This document shows, piece after piece, positions 46,088-56,037 of a DNA stretch of 64,000 nucleotides. The notes beneath the pieces were generated by a model. It did not search any database, was not told the origin of the DNA, and saw nothing but the letters and a program-made list of their open reading frames with translations. Position 1 is the stretch's first letter. The number at the start of each line of letters is the position of its first letter. Position numbers and translations under genes: made by a program. This DNA is from Eximiradius sp. (GTDB lineage Bacteria > Bacteroidota > Ignavibacteria > Kapaibacteriales > UBA2268): positions 231,766 through 295,765 of the forward strand of contig CAKZLY010000015.1 in NCBI GenBank assembly GCA_937127445.1, written 5' to 3'.

Positions 46088-47458
46088 TTAATAAAGTTTT
46101 AATTTAATTCCATAAATCAAAGAACCAGTAGTAATATATTTTGTTTTAGCATTGAGAACAAGTCCTTCGAACGATTTTATTTCACCGCCAAATTTCAAAT
46201 AAACACCGTTGAAAAGTTCGACATCTGAAATAAGCCTTGAATAAAACATAGCTCCATTGCCAGATAATCCCGCACCAATTCTTGTATTTAGAGAAATACG
46301 TTCGTAATCAAAAACATCATAATCCATAAATGTGGAGACCCAATATTGTTTGTAGTTTTGAGCTAAATTTATTGGTATATAGACATACTCACTTGATTGG
46401 TCGTGATTATTCCCAATTTCGACTTTTGAGTTAAGAGAACCATTTGTAAAAGGAACTTTAATCATAGTTGTTCTGTCGTAATTATATTCTGTATAGCCAA
46501 ACTCTATACCCAAAGCTACATCCTCGGTGCAATTATAAGCAATACTCTGTGACAGAGAGGAAATGGTTTTAGCATTTTTATTAATAGAGTTTGCGGTATA
46601 AAGTGTTGATAATATAACAGGAGTGGTGAAATTTTCAAGGAATGATAAATTTATGTTAGCATTAGGATTCAGTTTAATTTGATTATTTTGATTTGCAAAA
46701 TTTGAAGAAAGCAACCGAGATGAAAATAAAGTAAACGAAGAAGCATTAGAAGTAGTTAAAAGTTTTTCGTTAGAATAATTATTACTACTTAAAGCCTTTG
46801 AAATATTTTCTGAATCTTCAACAATTTTAGAATTAATGGCAGGTTGATATAAATTATATGATATTGCATCTGAAAGAATATCATTTGAGGAAAAGCTTTC
46901 AGATAATTTAGAATTACTTTCTGATAAAATCTGAGCGATTTGAGAATCTTTGTTATATTTGGAAACAAAAACTTTCGGTGAATGAGATTTTGGTGTAGAG
47001 GTATTCTGTTTTGTAGTATCAGAAAAATCATCAGATAAATTTGGGTTATTTTGCTGTTGCTGACTGCTCGGATTATTAAGTGATAGAGCACGGGAATTGC
47101 TAACAGAATCTGTATTTGAAGTATTTGTAATAAAATAAAGAGTAGCAATCATAAACAAAGCGAACATAAAAGAAAGTCCGGGCAACCATAGAGGAAGTTT
47201 TCTTTTTTCTTTTTGAGCGACAGCAGGTTCATTAGCCGACAGGATACGCATCAGGACTAAGTCTTCTGTATTTTTGAGAAAATCCTGTGACGCCTGAATA
47301 GATTGAGCATCTTCGCGAATTGCAGAATTGATAAGCACAGCAGAATCAAACTCTGCCTTGGTATCTGGATTGTTTTTCAGCAAATTGCGAAGATGAATAT
47401 CCTCGTCGTAAGAAAGTTCACCATCAAGGTATTTAGATATTAAATCGTCAAGTTTCAT
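46088..47458 (-). CDS. Anti-sigma factor spanning both membranes (Dma-like)
   Basis: The 456-residue protein has three parts. Residues 1-85 are a small cytosolic anti-sigma-like domain (LISKYLDGELSYDEDIHLRNLL), without zinc ligands. After KEKRK, residues of about 90-110 form one membrane helix. Residues 111-265 are Ser, Asn and Gln-rich and probably unstructured. Residues of about 285-456 are alternating beta strands ending in GSLIYGIKLKLY, as in small outer-membrane barrels. Such proteins, which run from the inner to the outer membrane, have been reported in Bacteroides as dual membrane-spanning anti-sigma factors. Its start overlaps the sigma gene end by 11 bases. Confidence 0.78.
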   Translation of the reverse strand: MKLDDLISKYLDGELSYDEDIHLRNLLKNNPDTKAEFDSAVLINSAIREDAQSIQASQDFLKNTEDLVLMRILSANEPAVAQKEKRKLPLWLPGLSFMFALFMIATLYFITNTSNTDSVSNSRALSLNNPSSQQQQNNPNLSDDFSDTTKQNTSTPKSHSPKVFVSKYNKDSQIAQILSESNSKLSESFSSNDILSDAISYNLYQPAINSKIVEDSENISKALSSNNYSNEKLLTTSNASSFTLFSSRLLSSNFANQNNQIKLNPNANINLSFLENFTTPVILSTLYTANSINKNAKTISSLSQSIAYNCTEDVALGIEFGYTEYNYDRTTMIKVPFTNGSLNSKVEIGNNHDQSSEYVYIPINLAQNYKQYWVSTFMDYDVFDYERISLNTRIGAGLSGNGAMFYSRLISDVELFNGVYLKFGGEIKSFEGLVLNAKTKYITTGSLIYGIKLKLY

Positions 47459-48011
47459 GTATTTCCTTCATAATTGGTTGCAACATTCTACGAAGAAGAA
47501 GCCTTGCTCGGTGTACTCTAACTTTTGCAAGAGAGAGTTCGATGCCTAGTATATCGGCAATTTCCTGGTAAGAGCGTTCTTCGTATTCGCGTAGTATTAG
47601 CGCTTCCCGCAAAGTAACTGGCAATTGGGCAACTGATTTTTCGATAAATTCACGCATACCAACATCACTACTTGGCATACGCAATTGACCGTGATAGACT
47701 TCGTCGAAAATTTCGTGTTCTTTGCGAGCTCTGATATAATTCAAGCAAGTATTGCGAGCGATAGTATAAAGCCAAGCAGCAAAATTATTTCCTTTAAAAT
47801 TAGTCCGGTGTTCATAAACTTTTATAAAAATTTCTTGAAAGGCATCTTTTGCAATTACAGAATCGCCAAGCATACGCAAACAGAAGCGATAAATATTTTG
47901 TTGGTATTTATTATACAAAATATGAAATGCTTCTGCACTACCTTTCTTGAAATTTTCAGCAGCTTCGATAATCTCGCTATCACTTGCAATATGTTTGCTA
48001 CTTTTAAACAT
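47448..48011 (-). CDS. ECF RNA polymerase sigma factor
   Basis: The 187-residue protein has sigma region 2 (about 20-90; YNKYQQNIYRFCLRMLGDSVIAKDAFQEIFIKVYEH, then FAAWLYTIARNTCLNYIR) and region 4 (about 130-180; LREALILREYEERSYQEIADILGIELSLAKVRVHRAR). It directs transcription of envelope genes when released by the anti-sigma factor encoded immediately after it, with which it overlaps. A TAnnTTTG element lies at 48042-48049. The regulon is unknown. Confidence 0.93.
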   Translation of the reverse strand: MFKSSKHIASDSEIIEAAENFKKGSAEAFHILYNKYQQNIYRFCLRMLGDSVIAKDAFQEIFIKVYEHRTNFKGNNFAAWLYTIARNTCLNYIRARKEHEIFDEVYHGQLRMPSSDVGMREFIEKSVAQLPVTLREALILREYEERSYQEIADILGIELSLAKVRVHRARLLLRRMLQPIMKEIHET

Positions 48012-48041
48012 TTATTAAGCACATTACACTTGAACGTAAGA

Positions 48042-48049
48042 CAAAAATA
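48042..48049 (-). promoter_or_regulatory. Possible -7 element for the sigma/anti-sigma operon
   Basis: TATTTTTG on the minus strand fits TAnnTTTG, 31 bases before the sigma start codon. No TTG is seen at the expected upstream distance. Confidence 0.35.
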
Positions 48050-48097
48050 GTTTTCATAAAGTTACAGATTTTTTTGAATTATTTCATTTATTTAAAA

Positions 48098-48131
48098 ACA
48101 AGGATGTTAGAAAAAAAACTAACATCCTTGT
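48098..48131 (-). terminator. Terminator after the MFS transporter gene
   Basis: ACAAGGATGTTAG (48098-48110) pairs perfectly with CTAACATCCTTGT (48119-48131) over 13 bp. On the minus strand TTTTTAAAT follows. It separates the transporter from the sigma operon. Confidence 0.88.
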
Positions 48132-48152
48132 AAAAATATCATTAAATATTCT

Positions 48153-49574
48153 TTATTTATTGTTGTTTGTATCACGAGTTCCAATAAGTTTTTCATAGAG
48201 GAAGAGGCTGATAATACATAAAATTCCAATACCAGCAAAAATCAACCAAAGTTCTGATGGATGTGCATATTGGGCAACTTGTTCCTTGGTGAGACCAATT
48301 TGCTCTGCAGCGGCTAAGGCTTCGTTTATGGTAACTCTTGCGGGGAGAACAATATCGGAGCCGCTTGCAGCTAATCTATCTTTTATGAAAGCAATCATTG
48401 GATTATCAATAAAAGCAACATAGAGAAAAGCACCAACTATACCTCCAATTGAGGAACCGAAGAACCCATAGAGGAAGCCAAATCCCATATAGGTAGCCTT
48501 TTTGTCTGGTGGTGCTATTAGTCCAAGATAAGAAATGTATTTTGGGTGAGCGGTCATTTCACCGATTGAAAAGATGAAAATACCCGCGATAAACACCCAA
48601 ATGCTGGTGCTTAATGAAAGGATAGCCATACCAAGAGTAGCAATAGAAATACCTGTTATCATAGTTGGGAAAGCTCGTGCATTTCGGACAAGTGCCGAAA
48701 TAACAATTTGAAGTAAAATAATAGTAAGAGCATTAATAACGGTAACGTGTTCGACATCAAAGCTCCATTTAATTCCAAAAGTATTATAAACAAAATTATT
48801 AAGTGGAGTTGGATCGACAAATGCTTTAACATACCAAAGAACGCTATCGAACATTTGGAAGTAGAGAATCCAAAAGAGCGAATAAAGGAAAATAAATAGG
48901 ATAAATCTCCAATCCATAAAAACGATAGCGATTTTGCTGAAAATTGCTTTAATAGCAGTGCCTAAAGATTCTTTTGGTTTTTCTTCTCGTTTTGGTTCAC
49001 GGAAAAACAGTAAAGTAGGGATAACCATAACACCAGTAAAAATTGCAGAAGCTATCATTACATAGCTCCAATCAATAGATTTTAAGTATGGGACTAAAAA
49101 CATTGGAAAGAGGAAAGCACCAAGGTTAATAGACCAGTAGAATATTCCAAATCCAACGGAAGAAGTATTCTCGTCTGTTACTTTGGCAATAGTTCCTGAA
49201 ATAATTGGTTTAAATGTTCCCGCGCCAAGTCCCATAATGACTAATGAGAAGAAGACAGCTGAATATGCCGTGGTCTGACTTGTGAGAAAATAGCCAATTC
49301 CGAGCAAAGAAAAAGCTACCATAAGGGTGCGACGATAACCCATTCTATCGGCAATTGCTCCGGCAAGAATCGGAAGGAAATAAAGTAGCGGTTGGATTGT
49401 ACTTTTAATAAGTCCAACGCTTTCTTTTGTAAAATTAAGTTGGTCTGTAAGATAAACGGAGAGAATGCTCATCATACCATAGTATGAACCTCTCTCGAAA
49501 AATTCAAAAAGGATAACCAACCAAAACATTGGTGGAAAATCTTTTAAACTTACTTTTTTCTTTTCTTCTGCCAT
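48153..49574 (-). CDS. MFS transporter, peptide (POT)-like
   Basis: The 473-residue protein has 12 or more membrane helices. The opening FEFFERGSYYGMMSIL contains the ExxER signature of proton-coupled oligopeptide transporters (POT/PTR2), and GAIADRMGYRRTL is the MFS loop motif after the second helix. The fifth-helix region reads FYWSINLGAFLFP, similar to the FYxxINxG motif of POT proteins. Di- or tripeptide uptake with protons is therefore likely but not certain, since the sequence departs from classic POT members elsewhere. It lies 92 bases after porU and ends at a strong terminator. Confidence 0.82.
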   Translation of the reverse strand: MAEEKKKVSLKDFPPMFWLVILFEFFERGSYYGMMSILSVYLTDQLNFTKESVGLIKSTIQPLLYFLPILAGAIADRMGYRRTLMVAFSLLGIGYFLTSQTTAYSAVFFSLVIMGLGAGTFKPIISGTIAKVTDENTSSVGFGIFYWSINLGAFLFPMFLVPYLKSIDWSYVMIASAIFTGVMVIPTLLFFREPKREEKPKESLGTAIKAIFSKIAIVFMDWRFILFIFLYSLFWILYFQMFDSVLWYVKAFVDPTPLNNFVYNTFGIKWSFDVEHVTVINALTIILLQIVISALVRNARAFPTMITGISIATLGMAILSLSTSIWVFIAGIFIFSIGEMTAHPKYISYLGLIAPPDKKATYMGFGFLYGFFGSSIGGIVGAFLYVAFIDNPMIAFIKDRLAASGSDIVLPARVTINEALAAAEQIGLTKEQVAQYAHPSELWLIFAGIGILCIISLFLYEKLIGTRDTNNNK

Positions 49575-49666
49575 AAATCATTCTAATATTATTAACAAAA
49601 ACTTACTAAAAGCTCAAGATAATAATAATTTTGCTTAATAAAAAATTATTTTTTGATGAAAAAAAA

Positions 49667-52600
49667 TCAATAATTAATCAGAAACTTACCAAATACTGAT
49701 TCATAATAAATTGAGTTATTGCTGATAATTGAGTAGAAATAAACACCATTGGGCAACAAATTCCTCTGGTCGTCAACATTATCGAAACTTAGAATATTTT
49801 CTCCAATTGTAGCTATAAAACTGAATTGACGAATTTTTTGTCCAAAAGAGTTGTAGAAATAGATCGTAAACGATTGATTGTTTTCGGGAGAAAGCAAGTA
49901 GAATTTAAGATTAGTTTTATATTTTGAAGGATTTGGATAAATCAAATTATCTTTAATTTCACCATTTTTGGAAATTTTCAGGAAATATTTTACGGTATCA
50001 CGGTTAGAGGAAGCGTCAGAAAAATAAATAAGTACCGAATTATCTAATTCTCTAAGAGTATCAGGTATAATTGTAAGCTTGGCTTTGAGCGGACGAGTAT
50101 TTCCAAAAGTTTCGAGTTGGTAGTATTTGCAGCGTTCGGGTGTTTGCATAACGCCATTGATACGGACTCGCAAATCATTTTGTCTGACAACAGGCAAAAG
50201 TGAATTATCATAGAGTTCAACAGAAATTAGGGGGGAATTTGAGATATAATCGCCGTTTTTTACGATTTTATCATCAAATTTAGCAATAATCCAAGGACGA
50301 ACTGTATCTTCTCGCGTATTGAAGTTAGTCTGACGAATGTTGTTGAATAGAAAGCGTTCTGTATGAGATGAAGTAATTGATGACTGTATCGAAATTGTCC
50401 CGCTAAAATTATCAGTTGGGATTTTAGCAACAAAGGGAAGCGTTTCATTTACTTTGATTGTATCAAGAGTAAATTGATATTGAGCGCTAGCATTAAATTG
50501 GTCCTTAATAGCGATTTGAGCTTTGATATTACCTGAATTTGAACGTAAAGATAAGTTTTTAATGTTGAGTTGGATTTCGTTAGTATCGCCACGCAAAATG
50601 TTTGGAAAAGAAATATGTGAATTTGGCAAAAGTAGCAATTCTTCTGATGGCTCTAAATCAATGGTAACATCATCAATAAAAATGTCGTCTAAATAATGCG
50701 ATTTCTTTAAAGATAAATTGATCTTTAAGAATGGGAATTTTTCGGAAGAAACGTTGGAAAGACTAAATAAACCTGTTCCCAGAAGTGTAGTATCCAAGGA
50801 AAGTGAGTTATCAGAAGAAAAAAATGTTAATTGTGTTTCAATATTTTCAGGTTCATCATAGTAACCAGTTATTTTGATACTGCCCCACCTTTTAGCAGGA
50901 GAAACACAAGAATAAGTTGCATTACCATTAAGCGAGTAAAATTCAAGGTAACCTTCGACCATTGCACTATCAAAATCATTGATACTTTCCCAAATTTGAT
51001 TACTGCTTTTTCCACCTGCATAAACAAAAGATTTATTGGAAGCTAATTGTTCTGCAAGATTAGAGTGATACAAATCTTTGAGAAGCAAACGAAGGCTATC
51101 GATATAAGCAAAATCGGTATTGGGAACAAGTTCTTCGAAAGCACGGAAAGATTGATTGCAAGTAGCAATCAGAACATAATCATCATTTGTTACGCTATCG
51201 CGGAGAAGCCTAACCAAGTTGCGAGCATCATCAGGCAGTTCCCATGTATCAAATCTATAATAGCGACCTTTCGGCAATCGTTGATTTTTAGGCACGACAA
51301 CAACGTTGAAACCACGGTAATACCGGTGGTCAATATACACATCGTTGCCAAGAGTAATATTCACCCAGGAATCGAGTTCGCCAGTAGGATAGCCGTTTAG
51401 CCCGAGCAACGAAAAGTGTATTTTTGGATTTTTGATTTTTATTTTATCATCAGATATTTCAGTGCCGTCGAATTGAAAATTAGAAAAATCTGAATAATCT
51501 GTAATTTTAATTTGGGTTTTACTTAATTGGTTATCCGAAGTATAAAACGGTAAAAACGAATAATAGCTCGATGTTCCAGTGGATAAATTAAGAACTTTAT
51601 ACCGTAAAACATAAGATTTATTGGCTTCCAACTCAATTTCAGGTTTCCAATCCAAATATCCATCATAAACAAAAATCTGTCGACCTTCTGAACTTGCAAT
51701 AATATTAGTATCTTTATCATTAACTGAAAGAATATCTAAATAAAAAGCAGCCTGTTCCTTGTCGAAAAAATTAATAAAACGAAAAACTAGATTATGAGGA
51801 GTAACATTCCAATTAGCTTGTGGGTCGATTGGAATAATATTTTGGGAATACACAAAGAAAGTAGAATTCACTGAATTATCAGAAAAATTTTTATCCACAA
51901 AGAAATCGCTTTGTGCTAATATTTCAATTGAATGTTCTCCGGGTAAATTTTCGATTGGAAGTTGGAATTCGAACTCGGCTATATTGCAGATTAGATTAAA
52001 ATGCTGGAATAAAGTATCTGCTTGATTTTCGTATTTTCGAATTAGGCGAACATACAAAGGATTGTTCTGGGCATAACCATTGTTATAAACTCGACCTTTA
52101 ACAGTGGCATATTTTTCAGTTTCGGAGAGAACAGTCTCGTTGTTTTGGTTTGAAATGGAAATCTCATTGCGAGGTATAAACAGATCAGGTTCATAACCTA
52201 ATCGAATAGAAAGAGTTGGGTCGCCAAGAAGGCTGACTAAATCACGAGTTACATAATACACCCATTGAGAAGGATCGAGACGAGAGGTTCCATATAGCAA
52301 AATATCACCAGCACGTCGAAGTGCTATGCGGTAGTCCGAAAAACCATCAACCATATAAGTCATCAGTGAAAGGGCACCTTCGACCATACCAACACCAGTT
52401 GAACCATAAGTAATAACAAAGCCATTATCTTTCGCAAGGACGTAAGATTCATTTCTACCGTGAAAATCAAGAGGTTCGGCAAATGCACCAGCATTGCAAG
52501 AGAGAGTGGAAAGAAAGCCTGTCCTTCCTTTATTGTTCATATATTCGACGTGCCAGCCATCTAAATCGAACACCTGCGAAGAAGCGTGTCCGAAAAAGAA

Positions 52601-55309
52601 AGTCCAGATAGTTCCAGAATTTAGGTGAGACAATATTTCATTTTTTTGTTCTTCGCTACCAGCATTGAAATTTTTTATTCCCACCCACGCTGTTTCGGCA
52701 CAAATCGGGTATGGCTCAACCTTGTCGAAAACATTATAACGGTATGATGCGAATGAACGGCGTTGCAATTCGCTATCTCCGCCAGAAAGAAATAAGAATT
52801 TTTTCATCCAGCGGGCATTTGGTTGGTTTTCGAAAGCAATTGCTTTTTCAATATAGTTAGCAACTTCTTGTTTTGTTTGGGCTGGAATACGCCCGACTAT
52901 TACTTCTGGATCGAAATCCTCTCCGTCCAAAAGTCCGAACCAATAGTCTGAAACTGGCCAACCAAAAGATGGAATAAAGCAATCGCTACGGCTACCTGCA
53001 AGGACTTTCCTGCTGTCCCAGGAGGCGTCTCCAATCAAGAGTAAATATTTGGGTCTAATCTCCCAATTCTGGTAGGCATATAGTAAATATTTTTTAATGG
53101 CAAGTGGAGAAATTTTACCATAATTAAATTCTTTGTATATATCATCAACATCAACTAAAATGTTTGAAACACCTTTGCTTGCTTTGTATTCTGAATACTG
53201 CTTAGCTTTCTCGAAAAATTTATTATGAGAAACAATTATTAGCTCAGCGCCTTTATTTTCATTAGGTAAATCTGTTTCATTAGATAAACTGACAACTGGA
53301 ATTTGAATAGAGTTAAATGAATTCAAGAAAATAGAATAATTCTTATCTGCTTCGAAATCAAAATTAATTTGAAACGATCCAGCATTTTTCTGTGCAAAGA
53401 AACCATTAATAGATGCAATATTATTGCTTAATTTTTCAAATTTTTCGGATTTTCCTTTTAACGATGCAAAGACCCAATTTTTGTCGGAAGAGTAATTGGA
53501 CATTTCGTTGCTACCAATGCTTTGGAAGAAGGAACGTACATCAGAAGGTAAAGTTTTGCGCATATTATTTGCAAAAAGCACTAATGAATTATCTGGCAAT
53601 TGATTATAAATTGAAGAAAGAACATTAGAACTGATGTTATCATTGAAAATTAAAACTCTTATTTCTGAGAAATTATGATAAGCAAAAACAAATCCACTAT
53701 CAATATAAACACAAGTATCATTTATCACTAATGTGTTAGCTTGCGAACCAGCAGAAGCAGCAAATCGGAACCCTTCCACACCGTTAGAGAATGAAATCAA
53801 TTTATTTATAGTGTCGAGCAAAACAACATTGGAAGAGTTAAATCCGGGAATTGTTAGATTACTTGGTTGCTGTAGTTTTTTTATATCAAACTGAATAAAA
53901 CCTTTTGTCGGAAATGGCTTGACCTTGCCCTGGAAGCGAAAGAAATCCACTCCGAGCAATCCATTTGAAGAATCAACTCTACGATTGAGTATTTTAAGCT
54001 CGTTAAGTCCATTATAAATATTATTGCCGGCGACTGAGAAACTAATAATTGAATCTGTCCATTGATTGACAAAAGTAGCATTAGCAGTGTCTTTGTTGAA
54101 AATTGTATGGAAAAAATATTTTTGAAGGGGATCTTTTCCACGATATTGAAGCCCAATGCCAGGTAGAGAAATATTTAGAGTAGCAAATCGATATAAGATA
54201 CGAAGAGAATCATTTTCGGAAGGCAAAATCGGGAAATAATGCTTAAAGCCGAACAGTTGCTCTTCCCACCACTCCTTAAAACGATGAATTTTTGCCCAAT
54301 ACCACCCTTCAAGATAATCTTGACGAGAATAAATATCATTAGTCCCACCGAAATATTCTTTATCAAGTTCGATGTGATAATCAATTTCAACAATTTGTAT
54401 AGAATTTGTTGCAGTTACTTCTGGGAATAAAGATAGCCGAACTGGTGTTTTATTATCATCTACGAACAGATAGAACACAGCTTTATCAGTGTAGAAATCT
54501 AAATAAGTCGTATCTCCCTGGGCTGCTCTACTTAAAAAATAAATTTTTGATTTAGAATTAAAGAATTGATTATCAGAACTAATATAAATTGGATAGTCCA
54601 TCCCCATATAAAGCAGATGAAAAGCGTCAACTGGTTTATTTTCCCATTCGGGTATTAAACTAAGTATCTGCAAGCCATCAATTGCAGCAATTGAAAATTT
54701 ATTGGTCTCTATTTTTAAATACTTTTGTTTAGGATTATACCAATTTGCGGACTGAGGATATATCTGCTGCTTAATCGAAGAATTGTCTAATATCGCTGGC
54801 AAATGTTCAGGATTTATTATATCCCTGAAAAATGATTTTTCGTATTCAAATAGTTTTTTATTGCTTTTTGAGAAAGTATTTATTGGATAAGTAAAAGAAA
54901 TCTTGATTTCTAAACTATCAGCGATGAGTGGAGTACCGTTTTCGAAAAGAAAAGGATTTAGCTTAAGTCGAGCAATTTTAACGTTTCGTCGTATTGAGGA
55001 ATGTATTTTCTCTAATAATGCAAGATTAGATTGAGTTTCAAATTCAATAACAGTTGCTTTGTAGGAATACACTTTGTAAGATAAATGGAAATCATTATCC
55101 TTCTGCAAAGCAATTGGGAAAATTAAACTATTAAAATTACCGAGAGTGTCGAACGATGTAAATAGTTTCAACTGATCATAATTATTAATGACCATTTTTT
55201 CAAGATTATTCAGCTTGATAATTATTTCATTTTGGTTTGAGTTTATTATTAATTCAGAAAAAAGCGAAAAAGTCGAGAGAAAATAAAGCAATATTATTGT
55301 TTTTTTCAT
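49667..55309 (-). CDS. porU: Type IX secretion system sortase PorU, very large
   Basis: The 1880-residue protein has a signal peptide (about 1-18) and an N-terminal propeptide-like half. A C25 gingipain-like peptidase follows (about 690-1080) with the catalytic His H908 in FFFGHASSQ and the nucleophile C938 in LSTLSCNAGAFAEP. Long beta-rich domains come next, and the last 90 residues form a type A sorting domain (IYPNPSKYKTNL, TIYFYNSFGQKIRQF, LLPNGVYFYSI). PorU cuts off the sorting domain of cargo proteins at the cell surface and links them to lipopolysaccharide. Porphyromonas PorU is about 1150 residues, so this one has about 700 extra. Confidence 0.9.
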   Translation of the reverse strand: MKKTIILLYFLSTFSLFSELIINSNQNEIIIKLNNLEKMVINNYDQLKLFTSFDTLGNFNSLIFPIALQKDNDFHLSYKVYSYKATVIEFETQSNLALLEKIHSSIRRNVKIARLKLNPFLFENGTPLIADSLEIKISFTYPINTFSKSNKKLFEYEKSFFRDIINPEHLPAILDNSSIKQQIYPQSANWYNPKQKYLKIETNKFSIAAIDGLQILSLIPEWENKPVDAFHLLYMGMDYPIYISSDNQFFNSKSKIYFLSRAAQGDTTYLDFYTDKAVFYLFVDDNKTPVRLSLFPEVTATNSIQIVEIDYHIELDKEYFGGTNDIYSRQDYLEGWYWAKIHRFKEWWEEQLFGFKHYFPILPSENDSLRILYRFATLNISLPGIGLQYRGKDPLQKYFFHTIFNKDTANATFVNQWTDSIISFSVAGNNIYNGLNELKILNRRVDSSNGLLGVDFFRFQGKVKPFPTKGFIQFDIKKLQQPSNLTIPGFNSSNVVLLDTINKLISFSNGVEGFRFAASAGSQANTLVINDTCVYIDSGFVFAYHNFSEIRVLIFNDNISSNVLSSIYNQLPDNSLVLFANNMRKTLPSDVRSFFQSIGSNEMSNYSSDKNWVFASLKGKSEKFEKLSNNIASINGFFAQKNAGSFQINFDFEADKNYSIFLNSFNSIQIPVVSLSNETDLPNENKGAELIIVSHNKFFEKAKQYSEYKASKGVSNILVDVDDIYKEFNYGKISPLAIKKYLLYAYQNWEIRPKYLLLIGDASWDSRKVLAGSRSDCFIPSFGWPVSDYWFGLLDGEDFDPEVIVGRIPAQTKQEVANYIEKAIAFENQPNARWMKKFLFLSGGDSELQRRSFASYRYNVFDKVEPYPICAETAWVGIKNFNAGSEEQKNEILSHLNSGTIWTFFFGHASSQVFDLDGWHVEYMNNKGRTGFLSTLSCNAGAFAEPLDFHGRNESYVLAKDNGFVITYGSTGVGMVEGALSLMTYMVDGFSDYRIALRRAGDILLYGTSRLDPSQWVYYVTRDLVSLLGDPTLSIRLGYEPDLFIPRNEISISNQNNETVLSETEKYATVKGRVYNNGYAQNNPLYVRLIRKYENQADTLFQHFNLICNIAEFEFQLPIENLPGEHSIEILAQSDFFVDKNFSDNSVNSTFFVYSQNIIPIDPQANWNVTPHNLVFRFINFFDKEQAAFYLDILSVNDKDTNIIASSEGRQIFVYDGYLDWKPEIELEANKSYVLRYKVLNLSTGTSSYYSFLPFYTSDNQLSKTQIKITDYSDFSNFQFDGTEISDDKIKIKNPKIHFSLLGLNGYPTGELDSWVNITLGNDVYIDHRYYRGFNVVVVPKNQRLPKGRYYRFDTWELPDDARNLVRLLRDSVTNDDYVLIATCNQSFRAFEELVPNTDFAYIDSLRLLLKDLYHSNLAEQLASNKSFVYAGGKSSNQIWESINDFDSAMVEGYLEFYSLNGNATYSCVSPAKRWGSIKITGYYDEPENIETQLTFFSSDNSLSLDTTLLGTGLFSLSNVSSEKFPFLKINLSLKKSHYLDDIFIDDVTIDLEPSEELLLLPNSHISFPNILRGDTNEIQLNIKNLSLRSNSGNIKAQIAIKDQFNASAQYQFTLDTIKVNETLPFVAKIPTDNFSGTISIQSSITSSHTERFLFNNIRQTNFNTREDTVRPWIIAKFDDKIVKNGDYISNSPLISVELYDNSLLPVVRQNDLRVRINGVMQTPERCKYYQLETFGNTRPLKAKLTIIPDTLRELDNSVLIYFSDASSNRDTVKYFLKISKNGEIKDNLIYPNPSKYKTNLKFYLLSPENNQSFTIYFYNSFGQKIRQFSFIATIGENILSFDNVDDQRNLLPNGVYFYSIISNNSIYYESVFGKFLINY

Positions 55310-55408
55310 TTTATTTCGATAAAAATATTCAACAAAATAGAATTAATAAAGACAAAATATACGCAAAAAGATTTCTTAAATTAAAAAAATAATTATATTT
55401 TTAGAATT

Positions 55409-56026
55409 ATGGATGAGAGAAAAAAAGATATTATTAGAAATAAAAGTCAAGATGACAAAGAATTAATCATACTCATTTTAGAAAAAAATGATGAAAAGGC
55501 GTATAAAATTCTCGAAAAGAGATACTCGAAAATTTTGGCAAATTTAATCAGAAAAATGATAAAGGATGAAGATGATGTAGCGGATTTGGTGCAGGAGACT
55601 TTTATAAAAGCATTTAACTCACTAAGCAGTTTCAAATTTGAGTATTCATTTTCATCGTGGTTATATAGGATAGCATCAAATAACTGTATTGATTTTATCA
55701 GAAAGAAAAAATTCAATACTGTTTCAATTAATGCTGAAAGCAACAAATCGAATGAAGCATTATATATTGAGATTGAGGATACCGATAAAACTATTGATAC
55801 AAAATTAATTGAACAAGAGAGATTTGAAATAATTAAAAAAGCTGTTGAAGAATTGCCTGAAAAATTCAGAGAAATTATTTCATTGCGTCATTTTGAAGAA
55901 CTTGATTATAGCGAAATAGCAGAAAGATTAAATATGCCGCTGGGGACAGTGAAAGCGAATTTATTTCGCGCTCGCAAGATACTACAATTAAAATTAAAAC
56001 GTTATAAACATATCTTATTAAATTAA
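55409..56026 (+). CDS. ECF RNA polymerase sigma factor
   Basis: The 205-residue protein has region 2 (about 25-95; LEKRYSKILANLIRKMIKDEDDVADLVQETFIKAFNSL and FSSWLYRIASNNCIDFIRKKK) and region 4 (about 140-195; LPEKFREIISLRHFEELDYSEIAERLNMPLGTVKANLFRARKIL). No anti-sigma gene adjoins it, so it may be constitutive or controlled by another means. It diverges from porU with 99 bases between, and precedes cinA by 11 bases. A link to porU control is only a positional hint. Confidence 0.93.
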   Translation: MDERKKDIIRNKSQDDKELIILILEKNDEKAYKILEKRYSKILANLIRKMIKDEDDVADLVQETFIKAFNSLSSFKFEYSFSSWLYRIASNNCIDFIRKKKFNTVSINAESNKSNEALYIEIEDTDKTIDTKLIEQERFEIIKKAVEELPEKFREIISLRHFEELDYSEIAERLNMPLGTVKANLFRARKILQLKLKRYKHILLN

Positions 56027-56037
56027 TTTGAAAGTTT

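Noticed and set aside
50831-51400. Two adjacent plus-strand ORFs within porU
   Set aside because: Both are antisense to the continuous porU frame, with no promoter or ribosome site.
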